Shown piece after piece: positions 7,124 to 13,781 of a DNA stretch of 16,940 nt. The DNA lies in assembly GCA_002337385.1 (NCBI GenBank), contig DDFY01000004.1:30462-47401 (forward strand). Reading direction: 5' to 3'. Position numbers and translations under genes: made by a program. Position 1 is the stretch's first letter; each line of letters begins with the position of its first letter. Under the pieces are notes generated by a model that saw nothing but the letters and a program-made list of their open reading frames with translations, had not been told where the DNA came from and ran no database searches. This DNA comes from Erythrobacter sp. UBA1916 (GTDB taxonomy: Bacteria; Pseudomonadota; Alphaproteobacteria; Sphingomonadales; Sphingomonadaceae).

Positions 7124-7954
7124 ATGAATTCATCAATGATCGCGCTAAACAACCGCCTTGCCGAGCTCGAACTGGTGATCGCAGTGATCGATGGCGGCAG
7201 CTTTTCCGAAGCCGCTCGCAGCTCGGGGCGCACCGCATCCGCCGTCAGCAAGGCGATTGCACGCCTGGAACAACGGCTCGGCGTCATACTTTTCCATCGC
7301 AGCACCCGCCAAGTAACGCCGACTGAAGCGGGCGAGACTTTCGTCGAGCGCGGGCGGACGATCGTTGCCGAATTATCCGCCTTGGAACGCGACATGGCAA
7401 AGGATCGGCCGGAAGGACTGGTCCGGATCGCGACCAGCGCGGTCTATGCCAGCTTTATTCTCGTGCCCTTGTTAAATCGGTTCCATGCAGAATATCCTGC
7501 TATCGGCATCGAACTTTGCTTGTCCGATCGCGTCTCGCCGCTGGCTGAAGCGGGTATCGATCTCGCGATCAGGGCTGGCCCGCTACCGGATTCCAGCCTG
7601 TTCACCCGATCGCTGGGTAAGGTGGAGTTGATAAATGCGGGCAGCGACGCCGCTCTGCCCTTTTTCGGTCTCTCCTACGCCCGCGCCGATACGAAGTGGC
7701 ACAGGCAACCGCCGCCCTTTCTCGCAGATGATGGCGCAACGATTATCGCGGCGGTCCGGGCAGGGTCGGTTCAAGGGTTTGTCCCGCGTTTCGCCATAGC
7801 CGACATGCTCGATAGCGGCTATCTCTCCGCGCTAGACCCGACGCAAACCTTCACCGAACCATTTCACATCGTCTATACGGGGCGGGCGGCAAACCTTCCC
7901 CGACGTGTCGAGATCGTTATCGATTTCCTTGCCCAGCATGGTCGAGTTGGTTGA
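7124..7954 (+). CDS. LysR-family regulator with shortened effector domain
   Basis: Seen: 276 residues. Winged helix-turn-helix at about 10-70 (GGSFSEAARSSGRTASAVSK, LFHRSTRQVTPTEAG), linker helix, then effector domain from about 98 (GLVRIATSAVYASFILVPLL; DLAIRAGPLPDSSLFTRSLG). After RSLGKVEL the family normally continues through a segment of about 20-25 residues containing ASPAYLARHG before the strand with LGF/LxY. Here the chain passes almost directly to FFGLSYARADTKWHR, while the remainder (DDGATIIAAVRAGSVQGFVP) is normal. The frame is intact, so this is an in-frame shortening, not a frameshift. ATGs at 7124 and 7136 are both possible; neither has a Shine-Dalgarno. Inference: it regulates the divergent MFS-esterase-SDR operon; the missing segment may alter ligand response. 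Confidence 0.9.
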   Translation: MNSSMIALNNRLAELELVIAVIDGGSFSEAARSSGRTASAVSKAIARLEQRLGVILFHRSTRQVTPTEAGETFVERGRTIVAELSALERDMAKDRPEGLVRIATSAVYASFILVPLLNRFHAEYPAIGIELCLSDRVSPLAEAGIDLAIRAGPLPDSSLFTRSLGKVELINAGSDAALPFFGLSYARADTKWHRQPPPFLADDGATIIAAVRAGSVQGFVPRFAIADMLDSGYLSALDPTQTFTEPFHIVYTGRAANLPRRVEIVIDFLAQHGRVG

Positions 7955-8064
7955 TTTTCGCGCCTGCAATTGGGCCGCTTCCTGACGGTCCGCTAACCGC
8001 AATCGTTTCGATGCAACCGGGCGTCCGCCCAACAGACATGGTTGTTTGATCCCAATCACCATTC

Positions 8065-8080
8065 ATCGGAAATTTCCGAT
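8065..8080. promoter_or_regulatory. Perfect 16-bp palindrome, probable ArsR operator
   Basis: ATCGGAAATTTCCGAT is a perfect palindrome 41 bp before the arsR ATG and just upstream of the candidate -35 at 8086. ArsR/SmtB repressors bind such dyads near their own promoter and are released by As(III). The assignment is inferred from symmetry and location. Confidence 0.6.
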
Positions 8081-8085
8081 AGAAA

Positions 8086-8114
8086 TTGACGCGGCTTCAT
8101 CCCATCGATAAATG
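8086..8114 (+). promoter_or_regulatory. Candidate ars promoter
   Basis: TTGACG (8086-8091, five of six to -35) is followed after exactly 17 bp by TAAATG (8109-8114, a weak -10). Transcription would then start about at 8120-8122, that is, at the arsR ATG itself, which would make the message leaderless. This agrees with the absence of any Shine-Dalgarno before that ATG. Another promoter further upstream is not excluded. Confidence 0.4.
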
Positions 8115-8124
8115 CCGATGGATG
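8098..8124. repeat. Imperfect inverted repeat spanning the arsR start codon
   Basis: CATCCCATCG (8098-8107) and CGATGGATG (8116-8124) pair as 9 bp with one bulged C around an 8-nt centre. The right arm contains the arsR ATG at 8122-8124. It could be a second ArsR-binding dyad or, in a longer transcript, a hairpin hiding the start codon. Confidence 0.4.
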
Positions 8125-8454
8125 CAAACAACCATCGCCCTTGAGTCCCTTGCGGCCCTCTCTCATCCAACCCGCCTGAATGCCTTCCGACTTCTGGTGC
8201 GTCACGAGCCGGAGGGCCTTTCCACCGGTCAGCTCGTGGACGCCTCAGGGCTCAGTCAGAGTACGTTTTCCAGCCACCTAGCCATTCTCGTCGCCGCCGA
8301 CCTCGTTGTTCCGGAAAAGCGGGGGCGGCAGATGATCCAGCGCGCGAACATCGAGGCCCTGCGCGATCTGATGCTGTTCCTGGCGAAGGACTGCTGCGGT
8401 GGACGTGCGGACCTGTGCGAACCGCTCGTCGCAGGGCTTGCCGAATGTTGCTGA
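8122..8454 (+). CDS. arsR: ArsR-family arsenite-responsive repressor
   Basis: Seen: 110 residues from ATG at 8122. Winged helix: ALSHPTRLNAFRLLVRHEPE, recognition region SGLSQSTFSSHLAIL (about 43-57), wing VVPEKRGRQMIQRA. Arsenic ligands are most likely in the C-terminal tail: Cys91, Cys92, Cys99 (DCCGGRADLC) with a further Cys109-Cys110 at the very end. Known: this placement corresponds to ArsR types that bind As(III) through C-terminal cysteines rather than the CVC motif in the DNA-binding helix of the E. coli plasmid protein. A TTG 12 codons upstream (8086) is in frame, but it coincides with the candidate -35 and has no ribosome site, so ATG is preferred. First gene of the ars operon; a perfect palindrome lies upstream. 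Expected role: represses the operon until arsenite or antimonite appears. Confidence 0.92.
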   Translation: MQTTIALESLAALSHPTRLNAFRLLVRHEPEGLSTGQLVDASGLSQSTFSSHLAILVAADLVVPEKRGRQMIQRANIEALRDLMLFLAKDCCGGRADLCEPLVAGLAECC

Positions 8455-8494
8455 GCGGCCCGCGCTCGGCACTCCTCTTGTGAAGGAAATATCC

Positions 8495-8923
8495 GTGCCC
8501 ACCGACATCGTCATCTACCACAATCCCGAATGCGGCACGTCACGCAACACACTGGCGATGATCCGCAATGCCGGGATCGAGCCGCACGTCGTGGAATACC
8601 TCAAGACGCCGCCATCACGCGCCATGCTCGAAAGCCTGATCGAACGCGCCGGGCTCCGCCCCCGGGAGTTGCTCCGTGAAAAAGGCACGCCCTACGCCGA
8701 ACTGGGGCTTGGCGATGAAAGCCTGAGCGATGCAGCGCTGTTGGATGCAATGATGAATTACCCGATCCTCATCAACCGTCCGATCGTCGTCTCTACCCTC
8801 GGCGTCCGCCTGTGCCGCCCGTCCGAGGCGGTGCTCGACATCCTGCCAAGTCCCCAGCGGGGCGCATTTGCGAAGGAGGACGGTGAGCAGGTCGTGGACG
8901 CAGCGGGGGCGCGTATCGCCTGA
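8495..8923 (+). CDS. arsC: Arsenate reductase, glutaredoxin-coupled type
   Basis: Seen: 142 residues starting at GTG 8495, with AAGGA about 7 nt upstream; the frame is open further upstream, inside arsR, but without family similarity. Catalytic loop IYHNPECGTSRNTL with Cys13; the arginines that bind arsenate in the R773-type enzyme are present in REKGTPYAEL (Arg61), NRPIVV (Arg95) and RLCRPSE (Arg108). Known: reduces arsenate to arsenite in the cytoplasm with glutathione and glutaredoxin, feeding the exporter. It lies 40 bp after arsR, and its TGA shares one base with the arsB ATG (TGATG), so the reductase and exporter are translationally coupled. Confidence 0.96.
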   Translation: MPTDIVIYHNPECGTSRNTLAMIRNAGIEPHVVEYLKTPPSRAMLESLIERAGLRPRELLREKGTPYAELGLGDESLSDAALLDAMMNYPILINRPIVVSTLGVRLCRPSEAVLDILPSPQRGAFAKEDGEQVVDAAGARIA

Positions 8924-10209
8924 TGCTGCTTGCGATCGGGATTTTCGCCGCCACCATCGCGTTGGTGATCTGGCAGCCACGCGGGCTCGGCATCGGGTGG
9001 AGCGCGATCGGGGGAGCGTCGGTCGCGCTTGCCACTGGCGTTATCTCGCTCGCCGACATTCCGGTTGTGTGGGGCATCATATGGAACGCCACCGGCGCCT
9101 TCGTCGCGATCATTCTCATCAGTCTCATCCTCGACCGTGCAGGGTTCTTCGAGTGGGCTGCACTCCATGTAGCGCGATGGGGCCGCGGAAATGGACGTAT
9201 GCTGTTCGTGCTCGTGGTGCTGCTCGGTGCGGGCGTTGCGGCGATATTCGCCAATGACGGGGCCGCGCTAATCCTCACTCCGATCGTGATCGCGATGCTC
9301 CGGGCGCTGGGCTACAACGCCCGGGCGACGCTGGCTTTCGTCATGGCGGCGGGGTTCATCGCCGATACCGCCAGCCTGCCGCTGGTCGTCTCGAACCTCG
9401 TTAATATCGTGTCGGTCGACTTCTTCGACATCGGTTTCGACGAGTATGCGCTGGTCATGGTGCCGGTCGACCTTGCCGCCATCGCGGCCACGTTGGCAGC
9501 GCTAATGCTGTTCTTCCGTAAGGACATTCCCGCCCGCTACGACGTCACCCAGCTGCGCGCTCCGGCAGATGCGATCCATGACCGGGCGACCTTCCGCGCG
9601 GGCTGGGTGGTGCTGGCCCTACTGCTGATCGGGTTCTTTGTTCTCGATCCTCTTGGCGTGCCGATCAGCGCGGTCGCCGCCGTCGGCGCGCTGGCGCTCA
9701 TCGCGATAGCTGCGCGCGGCCACATCATCTCCACAGGCCAGGTGATCCGCGAAGCGCCCTGGCAGGTCGTGATCTTCTCGCTCGGCATGTATCTCGTCGT
9801 TTACGGAATGAGCAATGCGGGGCTTACCACCGCGATCGCCGGGGTGCTGGAGCGCTCCGCCGAGGGCGGCATATGGGGCGCGGCCTTTGGAACGGGGCTT
9901 CTATCCGCCGTGCTTTCCTCGGGCATGAACAACATGCCGACCGTCCTCGTCGGCGCGTTATCGATCGATGCCACCAGTGCCACCGGCCCGGTTCGCGACG
10001 CCATGATCTACGCCAACGTGATCGGTTGCGACCTCGGGCCGAAGATCACTCCGATCGGTTCGCTCGCGACCCTGCTATGGCTGCATGTGCTGGGACAGAA
10101 GGGCGTGAAGATCGGCTGGGGCTATTACTTCCGCGTCGGCATCACGCTGACCACGCCGATCCTGCTGGTGACGCTGGCGGCGCTTGCCCTGCGATTGAGC
10201 CTCGCATGA
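8923..10209 (+). CDS. arsB: Arsenite efflux permease ArsB
   Basis: Seen: 428 residues of almost continuous hydrophobic helices, the size of classical ArsB. Signature IFANDGAALILTPIV at about 108-122, followed in the second half by SSGMNNMPTVLVGALS and CDLGPKITPIGSLATLLWLH, which form the two internally related half-membrane regions of the ArsB/NhaD superfamily. It is not the Acr3 type. Known: exports As(OH)3 and Sb(OH)3 across the inner membrane, driven by the proton gradient or by an ArsA ATPase if one is present. No arsA is in this operon. Its start overlaps the arsC stop and its stop overlaps the next ATG (ATGA at 10206). Confidence 0.96.
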   Translation: MLLAIGIFAATIALVIWQPRGLGIGWSAIGGASVALATGVISLADIPVVWGIIWNATGAFVAIILISLILDRAGFFEWAALHVARWGRGNGRMLFVLVVLLGAGVAAIFANDGAALILTPIVIAMLRALGYNARATLAFVMAAGFIADTASLPLVVSNLVNIVSVDFFDIGFDEYALVMVPVDLAAIAATLAALMLFFRKDIPARYDVTQLRAPADAIHDRATFRAGWVVLALLLIGFFVLDPLGVPISAVAAVGALALIAIAARGHIISTGQVIREAPWQVVIFSLGMYLVVYGMSNAGLTTAIAGVLERSAEGGIWGAAFGTGLLSAVLSSGMNNMPTVLVGALSIDATSATGPVRDAMIYANVIGCDLGPKITPIGSLATLLWLHVLGQKGVKIGWGYYFRVGITLTTPILLVTLAALALRLSLA

Positions 10210-10529
10210 AGCTGTTCCTTGTCTATCCGCTGGCGGCGCTCTTCGAGATCGCCGGCTGCTTCGCATTCTGGGCATGGTGGCGACTAGAAAAAAGCGCTTT
10301 GTGGCTGCTACCCGGGATGATGGCGCTGGCTCTGTTCGCCTGGCTGTTGACTCTCGTTCCCACCGACGCCGCAGGCCGCGCCTTCGCAGCCTATGGCGGG
10401 GTCTATGTTGCCGCGTCGCTGCTGTGGCTCTGGATCGTCGAAGGCACCACGCCCGATCGGTGGGACTTCATCGGCGGCGCAGTCGTGCTCGTCGGCGCTG
10501 CCGTTTTCCTTTTCGGCCCGCGCGGCTGA
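10206..10529 (+). CDS. YnfA/UPF0060-family small membrane protein inside the ars operon
   Basis: Seen: 107 residues with four hydrophobic helices (1-21, about 31-50, 57-77, 87-104). Family signatures are AALFEIAGCFAFWAWWRLEK at 10-29, AAYGGVYVAASLLWLW at 61-76, and PDRWDFIGGAVVLVGA near the end. Known: the UPF0060 family is related to small multidrug resistance transporters, and YnfA of enteric bacteria has been linked to drug efflux. Start: ATG at 10206 overlaps the arsB stop (ATGA), so it is probably translated by coupling; the frame continues upstream inside arsB without similarity. It sits 23 bp before arsH. Inference: it could assist arsenical efflux or export a different arsenic species, but no metal-binding motif beyond Cys18 is visible. 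Confidence 0.88.
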   Translation: MKLFLVYPLAALFEIAGCFAFWAWWRLEKSALWLLPGMMALALFAWLLTLVPTDAAGRAFAAYGGVYVAASLLWLWIVEGTTPDRWDFIGGAVVLVGAAVFLFGPRG

Positions 10530-10552
10530 CGACCCAAATTCGGAGAATTTCC

Positions 10553-11299
10553 TTGTCCCGTCTGCGAAACTTGCCCGATCCCGACACCTTCCCGGCGCTC
10601 GATCCGTCCTTCGTCCATGCCCGCCCGGCCGAAGGTCTCGGTGCCGACCAGCCACCGCCGCGCATCCTGCTGCTCTACGGCTCTCTACGCGAACGTTCGT
10701 ATTCGCGCCTCGCGGTCGAGGAAGCTGCTCGCTTGCTCCAGCTGTTCGGGGCAGAGACGCGCATCTTCGATCCTTCCGATCTGCCGCTGCCTGACCAGAT
10801 CGGCGGTGACGAACATCCTGCCGTTCACGAACTGCGCGAGCACGCCTTCTGGTCTGAAGGCATGGTGTGGTGCAGCCCGGAGCGGCACGGCCAGATCACT
10901 GGCATCATGAAGACCCAGATCGATCACCTGCCGCTCAGCATCGGGGGCGTGCGTCCCACCCAGGGGCGGACACTTGCGGTCATGCAGGTATCCGCCGGCT
11001 CGCAGTCGTTCAACACCGTCAATACGCTGCGCCTGCTCGGCCGCTGGATGCGGATGTTCACCATCCCGAACCAGTCGAGTGTGCCCAAGGCATACGAAGA
11101 ATTCGACGATGCCGGTCGCATGAAGCCTTCACCGCTCTACGACCGCATCGTGGACGTCATGGAGGAACTGGTGCGGTTCACGGCGTTGCTGCGCCCGCAT
11201 TCCGAACAACTGGTCGATCGCTATTCGGAGCGCAAGGAGGTGGGTCGCGTCATCGATCCTAAGAAGGATATTTCGGCGATTGCTCTGTCCTCATCGTGA
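10553..11299 (+). CDS. arsH: ArsH, NADPH-dependent FMN reductase / organoarsenical oxidase
   Basis: Seen: 248 residues from a TTG start at 10553, with GGAG 8 nt upstream; no ATG is suitable. Flavodoxin-like FMN phosphate loop LLYGSLRERSYSR at 40-52, and the ArsH signature SPERHGQITGIMKTQIDHL at 108-126, followed by SIGGVRPTQGRTLAVMQVSA-type strand. The N-terminal extension (LPDPDTFPALD) and C-terminal tail are typical of ArsH. Known: ArsH tetramers oxidise trivalent organoarsenicals such as methylarsenite and can reduce azo dyes and quinones. Last gene of the ars operon, convergent with the phosphoesterase gene. Its presence extends the operon from inorganic arsenic to methylated or aromatic arsenicals. 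Confidence 0.95.
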   Translation: MSRLRNLPDPDTFPALDPSFVHARPAEGLGADQPPPRILLLYGSLRERSYSRLAVEEAARLLQLFGAETRIFDPSDLPLPDQIGGDEHPAVHELREHAFWSEGMVWCSPERHGQITGIMKTQIDHLPLSIGGVRPTQGRTLAVMQVSAGSQSFNTVNTLRLLGRWMRMFTIPNQSSVPKAYEEFDDAGRMKPSPLYDRIVDVMEELVRFTALLRPHSEQLVDRYSERKEVGRVIDPKKDISAIALSSS

Positions 11300-11395
11300 T
11301 GACCGCTTTCGGGCCTTCTCCGCGTAGGCCCAAATGGCCGAGATTGGGGCGCATTGCGGACCGGCAAAAACTGGGCCGGAAAGAGACAGTCCGGT
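11300..11395. repeat. Degenerate intergenic element, copy B, with long imperfect inverted repeat
   Basis: The left arm 11300-11315 (TGACCGCTTTCGGGCC) pairs with 11373-11388 (GGGCCGGAAAGAGACA) at about 12 of 15 positions with one gap, giving a roughly 90-bp imperfect palindrome directly abutting the arsH stop. Its right part resembles 633-662. The remaining gap to the next gene (11396-11552) shows nothing I can interpret, apart from a run of eight G at 11525-11532. Confidence 0.35.
11311..11331 (+). terminator. Hairpin just after arsH
   Basis: GGGCCT-N9-AGGCCC forms a 6-bp GC-rich stem 12 nt after the arsH stop. It is followed by CAAAT rather than a T-run, so it is at best a weak or factor-dependent transcript end for the ars operon. 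It is nested inside the larger inverted repeat. Confidence 0.35.
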
Positions 11396-11552
11396 TCCGG
11401 GAACGACATTGTTTGAAGCAGCCGTTCGGTGGAACTGTTGTTGCTTCAGCAATCGCCGACAAAGCCCCGTTCACAGGAATGAATTCGTCCTTCAGTAGCT
11501 GCCGCACGATTCATTCGCCGAAGAGGGGGGGGACGTGACGAAAGCTCTCAGA

Positions 11553-13568
11553 TCACTCTTCCACTCGTAAGCCGTCCTCACGCGTGTTCCACTTGTCGAA
11601 TCTGAAGGTCGGCTGCGGTCGCGTTTCGCGGACTTCGAAAGCAATCGTTTCCGAGGCGGGAGTACCCTGTGGCCGGGTCACGGACACTCTGGCTGTGTGA
11701 GTGCCCAGTGCGAGACCTGCAGGAACGCGAAAGCGCCAAAGATGCGAACTGTGATCTGCTGCCGAACCCTGCGGGCGGGGAGGCATCGACGGCATCGGGG
11801 GCAGACGACCCTGAATATAGCCCTGGTTTTGCGTCACTCCCGACGCGCTGCCGATTGCAGTGCGTGAAACCGTCAGCTGATGCTGCAAGGCAAAGGGGTC
11901 CGCATATTCGGGGCCGTTGCGACTTGCTTCACCTCTGGCCTCCTGCGTTCGCGTCATCGGCAGGGCGCGCCCGCCATCGATGGAGACTGTGACGTCGGTG
12001 TCGCTGTCGCCGAGCCAGACATTCGCCGTCAACCAGGAACCCGCCTCGATATCGGCTGGCGTCAGGAGCTGGACGTCTGGCAGGTCCTGGATGCTCAGTG
12101 GCGGCACTTCGCCGGCCCGGTGCGCCTCGGAATCACGCCAATCGAGCAGAATCTTAGACCATTCGCGGAAAGCCGGCGTGTTCAAGGAAAGCGACATGGC
12201 CCTGCTCACGGGTTGGCCGGAAGCGAGATAGTCGAGGCTATAGTCAAGGCCGCTCACCTTCATATCGATGTAGCCGCGAGGCGCACCGTCGCCCTGCAGG
12301 CTCATCGGCACGCCTGTCATGTCGAAATCGCCACCCCACCAATCACCCGCGACGGCTCCGGCCACGACGTGGCGGAAGGGTATGCTGTCGACACCCACCG
12401 ATTCGCGCCATCCGGCAAAGGAGTCCCCGGCTGCCAGGTTTTCCAGGGTGTGACTGTGTCCCGACAGGTCGAGCGCTGTCCTGCCCTCCAGGATTTCGTA
12501 AAGTCGAGCCGCGTTGTCGGTCTGGTGCTGCCACTGCTCACGGTTGTCGAAACCGACCAGCGGGATGTGATGCCCGATCACGATGAGCCGGTCGCGCGGC
12601 GTGTGCTGGACAAGATTCGCAACGAACGTCAACTGATCTTCGGTAAAGCGTCCGTTGTAGGTCTTGCGAGGATCCTCTCCGCAGAAATCCCGGCCGAACT
12701 TCTCGTAGTCGATCAGTCCGCAAGGGTAGACGACGTTGTCGAGCCCGATAAACAGGACTTTCCCGACCTCGAAAGCATAGGTCGTGGGCCCGTATTGGCG
12801 CCGCCACGTGTCCGAACTGTCGCGATCCCGATCCGCGTCCGAATCATAATCGTGATTGCCCTGCACCCACCATTGCGGAATCTCCGCCGCCCCAAGCACG
12901 TCGGCCAACCGCGGGATCAGATCGAGATCGTCCCCTACCAGATCGCCGAGCGCGAAGATGCAGGCTGGCTTCGTTTCCCGGTCACGCAGTTCCCGCAAGA
13001 TCGTATCGCGGGCATAGCCAACCTCGATATTGGACGTGACTTGGACGTCGCCCAAGATCGCGCAGCTGAAGTCCTCACCCACCGGGCTCGACACCAGTGG
13101 AAAGTTGATCGCTGTGGGGAGCGGTCCGGTCGGCGGGAGGCCGCCGTAGCGTAAGGGCTTAGGCGATCCGGCCGGTTTGTGCTGATAGGCGAATTGCGGG
13201 ATGAACCGCTCATCGGTGGGAACGCGCCAGCCGGTTGGCTGAATGACAAACACGCTCATGTCCTGGAGCGCTGGCAGGCTGTATCTGCCCTCCTCATCCG
13301 TCACAGCGATATCCCGGCCGTTTGACACCTTGACGCCCTCGATCCCGACTTCGCCATTGTCACGCCGGCCATTCCGATTGGTATCATCGAAGACCCAACC
13401 AGACGCGGTTTCGGGACTGTGGGAAGTTCCGGTCACGACTTCGATGTCGGCGAAATAAGGGGCAGACGATAGCTCCTCGGCTTGCGCGTCCGCCATATGG
13501 AGAGAGCCAAAGGCCGCGCTCGCGGTCAGCAGGATGGCTACTCGGCCAAGCCGAAGTTGGTCTTTCAT
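11553..13568 (-). CDS. Exported multidomain calcineurin-like metallophosphoesterase
   Basis: Seen: 671 residues. Signal peptide 1-30 (RVAILLTASAAFGSLHMADAQA). Residues about 55-110 are a small beta-sandwich with an acidic loop FDDTNRNGRRDNGE that looks calcium-binding, then GVKVSNG and TDEEGRYSLP, typical of the N-terminal domain of these enzymes. Residues about 166-405 are the phosphoesterase: GDVQ (Asp174, Gln176), GDLVGDD (Asp209), GNHD (Asn238, His239), GHH (His333-His334), SGHSH (His371, His373). Residues about 420-660 are a C-terminal beta-rich domain. Known: calcineurin-like enzymes use two metals to cleave phosphomono- or diesters. Gln replaces the His of the first D-x-H motif. ATG at 13568 has only a weak ribosome site (GGAT, 9 nt). 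It diverges from the TonB-dependent receptor. Inference: a periplasmic or surface enzyme whose product or substrate is taken up through that receptor. Confidence 0.9.
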   Translation of the reverse strand: MKDQLRLGRVAILLTASAAFGSLHMADAQAEELSSAPYFADIEVVTGTSHSPETASGWVFDDTNRNGRRDNGEVGIEGVKVSNGRDIAVTDEEGRYSLPALQDMSVFVIQPTGWRVPTDERFIPQFAYQHKPAGSPKPLRYGGLPPTGPLPTAINFPLVSSPVGEDFSCAILGDVQVTSNIEVGYARDTILRELRDRETKPACIFALGDLVGDDLDLIPRLADVLGAAEIPQWWVQGNHDYDSDADRDRDSSDTWRRQYGPTTYAFEVGKVLFIGLDNVVYPCGLIDYEKFGRDFCGEDPRKTYNGRFTEDQLTFVANLVQHTPRDRLIVIGHHIPLVGFDNREQWQHQTDNAARLYEILEGRTALDLSGHSHTLENLAAGDSFAGWRESVGVDSIPFRHVVAGAVAGDWWGGDFDMTGVPMSLQGDGAPRGYIDMKVSGLDYSLDYLASGQPVSRAMSLSLNTPAFREWSKILLDWRDSEAHRAGEVPPLSIQDLPDVQLLTPADIEAGSWLTANVWLGDSDTDVTVSIDGGRALPMTRTQEARGEASRNGPEYADPFALQHQLTVSRTAIGSASGVTQNQGYIQGRLPPMPSMPPRPQGSAADHSSHLWRFRVPAGLALGTHTARVSVTRPQGTPASETIAFEVRETRPQPTFRFDKWNTREDGLRVEE

Positions 13569-13684
13569 GGGTTAAATCCAAACAATTCAACAAAAAAGTC
13601 ACAGACGCATGAGGCATTGGCTACCAAGCGCTTCGCAACCTGCGCATCTGAGAAAAAGCCTTGGGAGCGCATTGTTTCGAAATA

Positions 13685-13706
13685 ATGACTATACAACAGC
13701 AGTCAT
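13685..13706. promoter_or_regulatory. ATGACT/AGTCAT dyad over a possible phosphoesterase promoter
   Basis: ATGACT-N10-AGTCAT is a perfect inverted repeat. On the minus strand TATAGT (13693-13688), five of six to the -10 consensus, lies within it, about 120 nt upstream of the phosphoesterase ATG. No matching -35 was found. The CAGTCAT half (13700-13706) is one base from a Pho-box half-site CTGTCAT, but the partner half at the expected spacing is poor. Confidence 0.35.
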
Positions 13707-13719
13707 ATCGGTGCTTTGG

Positions 13720-13747
13720 CAGGCCAACAAAGTTCCGGCCTGTTTTT
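13720..13747 (+). terminator. Intrinsic-terminator-like hairpin in the divergent control region
   Basis: CAGGCC-N11-GGCCTG followed immediately by TTTTT has the form of a rho-independent terminator reading toward the receptor gene. No gene lies upstream on this strand, so it would end a short RNA or block antisense or read-through transcription from the phosphoesterase side. The reverse reading lacks a T-run. Confidence 0.45.
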
Positions 13748-13781
13748 GGCTGTTGATCGAAAAATGCAGAGAATGTTGATA

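Noticed and set aside
8019..8030. GGGCG-TC-CGCCC dyad after the second LysR gene as a terminator
   Set aside because: The loop would be very small and no T-run follows; too weak to annotate.
8086..8121. TTG start giving a 12-residue longer ArsR
   Set aside because: No ribosome site, and the TTG coincides with the candidate -35; the family N-terminus fits the ATG at 8122.
8399..8494. N-terminal extension of arsC to an ATG inside arsR
   Set aside because: The extension does not resemble ArsC, while GTG at 8495 has a good ribosome site and gives the family N-terminus.
11259..11538. Open frames on both strands in the gap between arsH and the phosphoesterase gene (82 and 80 codons)
   Set aside because: They overlap the arsH 3' end or the degenerate repeat, lack domain features and have biased composition (Arg, Ser, Pro), so they are probably by-products of the repeat sequence.
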